A DNA stretch of 64,000 nucleotides. It comes from an uncultured Porphyromonadaceae bacterium. Its GTDB lineage: Bacteria > Bacteroidota > Bacteroidia > Bacteroidales > Muribaculaceae. How positions within the stretch are numbered: the first letter of the stretch is position 1; the number at the start of each line of letters is the position of its first letter. The translations under genes and the position numbers were made by a program. The notes under the pieces are model-generated. The model saw only the letters and a program-made list of their open reading frames with translations, was not told the origin of the DNA and did no database searches. Below, one piece after another: positions 62,001 through 64,000 of this stretch. Where the stretch lies: positions 1 through 64,000 of the forward strand of contig USMC01000004.1 in NCBI GenBank assembly GCA_900555715.1, given 5' to 3'.

Positions 62001-62786
62001 ATGGGAAAAATCATAGCGATAGCCAATCAGAAGGGCGGTGTAGGAAAGACGACGACAACAATCAATCTCTCCGCGTCGCTCGCCGCAGAAGGCAAGAAAG
62101 TGCTCATTATTGATGCCGACCCTCAGGCTAATGCCACCTCAGGCTATGGCATCGACCCCCGTTCGATGACATCTTCTATCTATGAATGTATGGTCGACGG
62201 GTATCCTCTTGAAGGCTCGGAAGTGCCCACATGCATGGACGGTCTTTTTCTTGTGGGTTCGCGCATAGACCTCGCCGGCGCCGAGATAGAGCTTATCAGC
62301 AAGCCCAACCGCGAGCGTGTTCTTGCCGGACTCCTCGCTCCTGTCAAAGACAAGTACGACTATATCATCATCGACTGTTCGCCTTCGCTCGGGCTAATCA
62401 CCGTCAATGCCCTCACCGCCGCCGACTCGGTCATAATCCCCGTACAGGCAGAGTATTTTGCGCTTGAAGGCATCAGCAAGCTACTGAATACCATACGCAT
62501 CATCAAGAGCCGCCTTAATCCGTCGCTCGATATCGAAGGCTTTCTGCTGACGATGTACGACTCGCGTCTGCGCCTTGCCAATCAGATATATGAGGAGCTC
62601 AAGGGGCATTTCTCCGATATGGTGTTCAACACCGTCATCCCGCGCAACATACGTCTGAGCGAGGCTCCCAGCCACGGGCTGCCCGCACTGCTCTACGATG
62701 GCGAAAGCCGCGGCGCCACAAGCCATATTCTTCTGGCGAAAGAACTTATAAGCAACAATGCCAAGCGCGCCCGCAAGGCGAGCTGA
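62001..62786 (+). CDS. parA: Chromosome partitioning ATPase ParA/Soj
   Basis: Product of 261 residues with the deviant Walker A KGGVGKTTT (near 11-19), switch motifs DADPQANATSG and DCSPSLG, and TVIPRNIRLSEAPSHG. The short form without an N-terminal HTH is chromosomal. With ParB it moves replication origins after duplication. 23 bases separate it from parB. Confidence 0.96.
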   Translation: MGKIIAIANQKGGVGKTTTTINLSASLAAEGKKVLIIDADPQANATSGYGIDPRSMTSSIYECMVDGYPLEGSEVPTCMDGLFLVGSRIDLAGAEIELISKPNRERVLAGLLAPVKDKYDYIIIDCSPSLGLITVNALTAADSVIIPVQAEYFALEGISKLLNTIRIIKSRLNPSLDIEGFLLTMYDSRLRLANQIYEELKGHFSDMVFNTVIPRNIRLSEAPSHGLPALLYDGESRGATSHILLAKELISNNAKRARKAS

Positions 62787-62809
62787 AAAAACGTCAACCA
62801 TCACCTGCC

Positions 62810-63688
62810 ATGGCAATAAAGAAAGGTTTAGGACGCGGACTGGACTCGCTCATAACGATGAACGACGTTCCGGCGTCAGGCACGTCCGCCATCAACGAAA
62901 TAGCTCTCGACCTCATATCGCCCAATCCCGACCAGCCGCGTACCGATTTCGACGATCAGTCGCTCGAAGAGCTTGCTGTAAGCATCCGGCAGCTCGGCAT
63001 CATTCAGCCGCTGTCGCTTCGCAAGAACGGACCTTCGAGCTATCTCATCATCGCCGGCGAACGGCGATACCGCGCCGCACTGATGGCGGGTCTTACGAGT
63101 GTGCCCGCATATATCATCAATGCCAACGAGGCGGAGCTCACCGAGATGGCGCTTATAGAGAATATCCAGCGCGAGGACCTCAACCCAATCGAAATAGCAC
63201 TGGCATATAAGAAGCTTCTCGAGCGCTACAGCATGACACAGGAACGTCTCAGCGAGCGCATCGGTAAAAAACGCGCCACCATAGCCAACTTCCTCCGTTT
63301 GCTCAACCTTCCTGCGGAGATTCAGATGGGTCTGCGCAACCATGCCGTCGACGTCGGTCACGCCCGTGCCCTGCTTCCCATCCCGTCGCCCGAGCAGCAG
63401 CTGAAGCTGTATAAAGAGATTCTCAGCAAGGATCTTTCCGTAAGACGTGTCGAAGAGCTCGCAAGGCAGTATATGGACGCAGAGAAAAAGAGCAAGCCTG
63501 CATCAAAGCGCGACAGCGACGATTTCGATGTTCTCCAGCGTCATCTGACGTCGGTGTTCCGCTCGCCGGTGAAATTCGCCTGCAACAAGAGCGGCAGCGG
63601 AAGCATCACTTTCAAATTCAAGGATGAGTCGGAACTCGAACGCCTCATCACCATTTTCGACTCTCTGACAAACAAAGATGAAGCATAG
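62810..63688 (+). CDS. parB: Chromosome partitioning protein ParB
   Basis: Product of 292 residues. The CTPase/ParB-N region has PNPDQPRTDFDD, GERRYRAALMAG and ENIQREDLNPIE, followed by the HTH (TQERLSERIGKKRATIANFLRLL) and a C-terminal dimerisation region. It binds parS and spreads as a CTP-dependent clamp. The C-terminus overlaps the DUF5683 gene by 11 bases. Confidence 0.96.
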   Translation: MAIKKGLGRGLDSLITMNDVPASGTSAINEIALDLISPNPDQPRTDFDDQSLEELAVSIRQLGIIQPLSLRKNGPSSYLIIAGERRYRAALMAGLTSVPAYIINANEAELTEMALIENIQREDLNPIEIALAYKKLLERYSMTQERLSERIGKKRATIANFLRLLNLPAEIQMGLRNHAVDVGHARALLPIPSPEQQLKLYKEILSKDLSVRRVEELARQYMDAEKKSKPASKRDSDDFDVLQRHLTSVFRSPVKFACNKSGSGSITFKFKDESELERLITIFDSLTNKDEA

Positions 63689-64000
63689 TCTCGGGCGACA
63701 TATCGCAGTGCTTGTTGCTCTTTTTACGGTGCTGTGTCCTCTGCGCATTGCTGCGCAGGAGCGGCATCTGCCGGTCAAACAGCATCATAACGTCACTGAC
63801 ACCATTGCCGCCGCTCCCGACAGCGTCGCCGTCACCTTAGGCGAAGCTGCCTTCGCACAGGGCGCGGCAGATGTCGACTCGGTGATGAATATCACCAAAG
63901 GCTCGCCATATGACCGCTGGGAAGAACGCGACGAGGTGTTCAACCCCGACCCGACGCGCGCCGTGTGGATGTCGGCTCTCTTTCCCGGGCTCGGACAGCT
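63678..64000 (+). CDS. DUF5683 protein, start (runs off the window)
   Basis: First 107 residues visible. Signal peptide (about 1-25, ending RIAAQ), then DPTRAVWMSALFPGLGQ, the opening of the DUF5683 domain. In Bacteroidetes this gene regularly follows parAB. Function unknown, probably envelope. ATG at 63678 lies inside the parB stop region (11-base overlap). Confidence 0.8.
   Translation, partial: MKHSLGRHIAVLVALFTVLCPLRIAAQERHLPVKQHHNVTDTIAAAPDSVAVTLGEAAFAQGAADVDSVMNITKGSPYDRWEERDEVFNPDPTRAVWMSALFPGLGQ

Overview
The window reads as chromosomal DNA of a gut-type Bacteroidales bacterium, plausibly Muribaculaceae. Promoters match the Bacteroidetes consensus (TTTG, 19-21 bases, TAnnTTTG). The core genes (ftsH, rsfS, rimO, ftsY, the rnf cluster, dnaK, parAB) look Bacteroidetes, GC is a little above 50%, and secreted GH97 enzymes and DUF5683 are typical of the phylum. 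The family assignment is inference.

Layout. (1) 1-1.0 kb: AT-rich, with two tiny membrane-protein genes and a ~250-nt rod-shaped RNA candidate (6S-like) that has its own promoter. (2) 1.0-13.0 kb, minus strand: sialate O-acetylesterase, DUF3298 lipoprotein, ftsH, rsfS, then a tightly overlapping run ftsY-rimO-isochorismate synthase-two SGNH hydrolases-FtsX/LolE-type permease. (3) 13.2-18.4 kb, plus strand: rseC-like gene plus rnfBCDGEA, the ion-pumping ferredoxin:NAD+ oxidoreductase. (4) 18.4-23.3 kb: AT-rich accessory island with a tyrosine recombinase, a Bro-N/Fic gene preceded by a RhuM N-terminal scrap, a YhcG-type PDDEXK gene and a zeta-toxin pair. The last two lie between two direct copies of the dnaK 3' end. 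(5) dnaK and a divergent sigma-70-family factor. (6) 26.4-33.1 kb: glycan-degradation run of GHL10, two mechanistically different GH97 enzymes and a metallophosphoesterase.

(7) 33.4-53.1 kb: fourteen co-directional genes forming a striking signalling/envelope island. It has three FHA proteins (one a double FHA fused through a membrane segment to a trypsin-like protease), two Ser/Thr kinases, a membrane-anchored PP2C phosphatase, an ABC ATPase with an FtsX-like permease, a secreted TssR-like VWA protein, a nine-repeat Ig-like surface protein with a T9SS-like tail, a probable outer-membrane barrel, a zinc-ribbon membrane protein and two unknown secreted proteins. It resembles the regulatory half of the T6SS threonine-phosphorylation pathway (PpkA/PppA/Fha plus TagQRST), yet no T6SS structural gene is visible. 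This is the best candidate for an undescribed system.

(8) 53.1-61.8 kb, minus strand: a MacAB-TolC-like exporter operon (adaptor, ATPase, two permeases, TolC) ending in an NtrC-type regulator and its histidine kinase. A near-consensus sigma-54 promoter and an inverted-repeat activator site lie just upstream of the first gene, giving a self-contained sigma-54 circuit. (9) 62.0-64.0 kb: parA, parB and the start of a DUF5683 gene.
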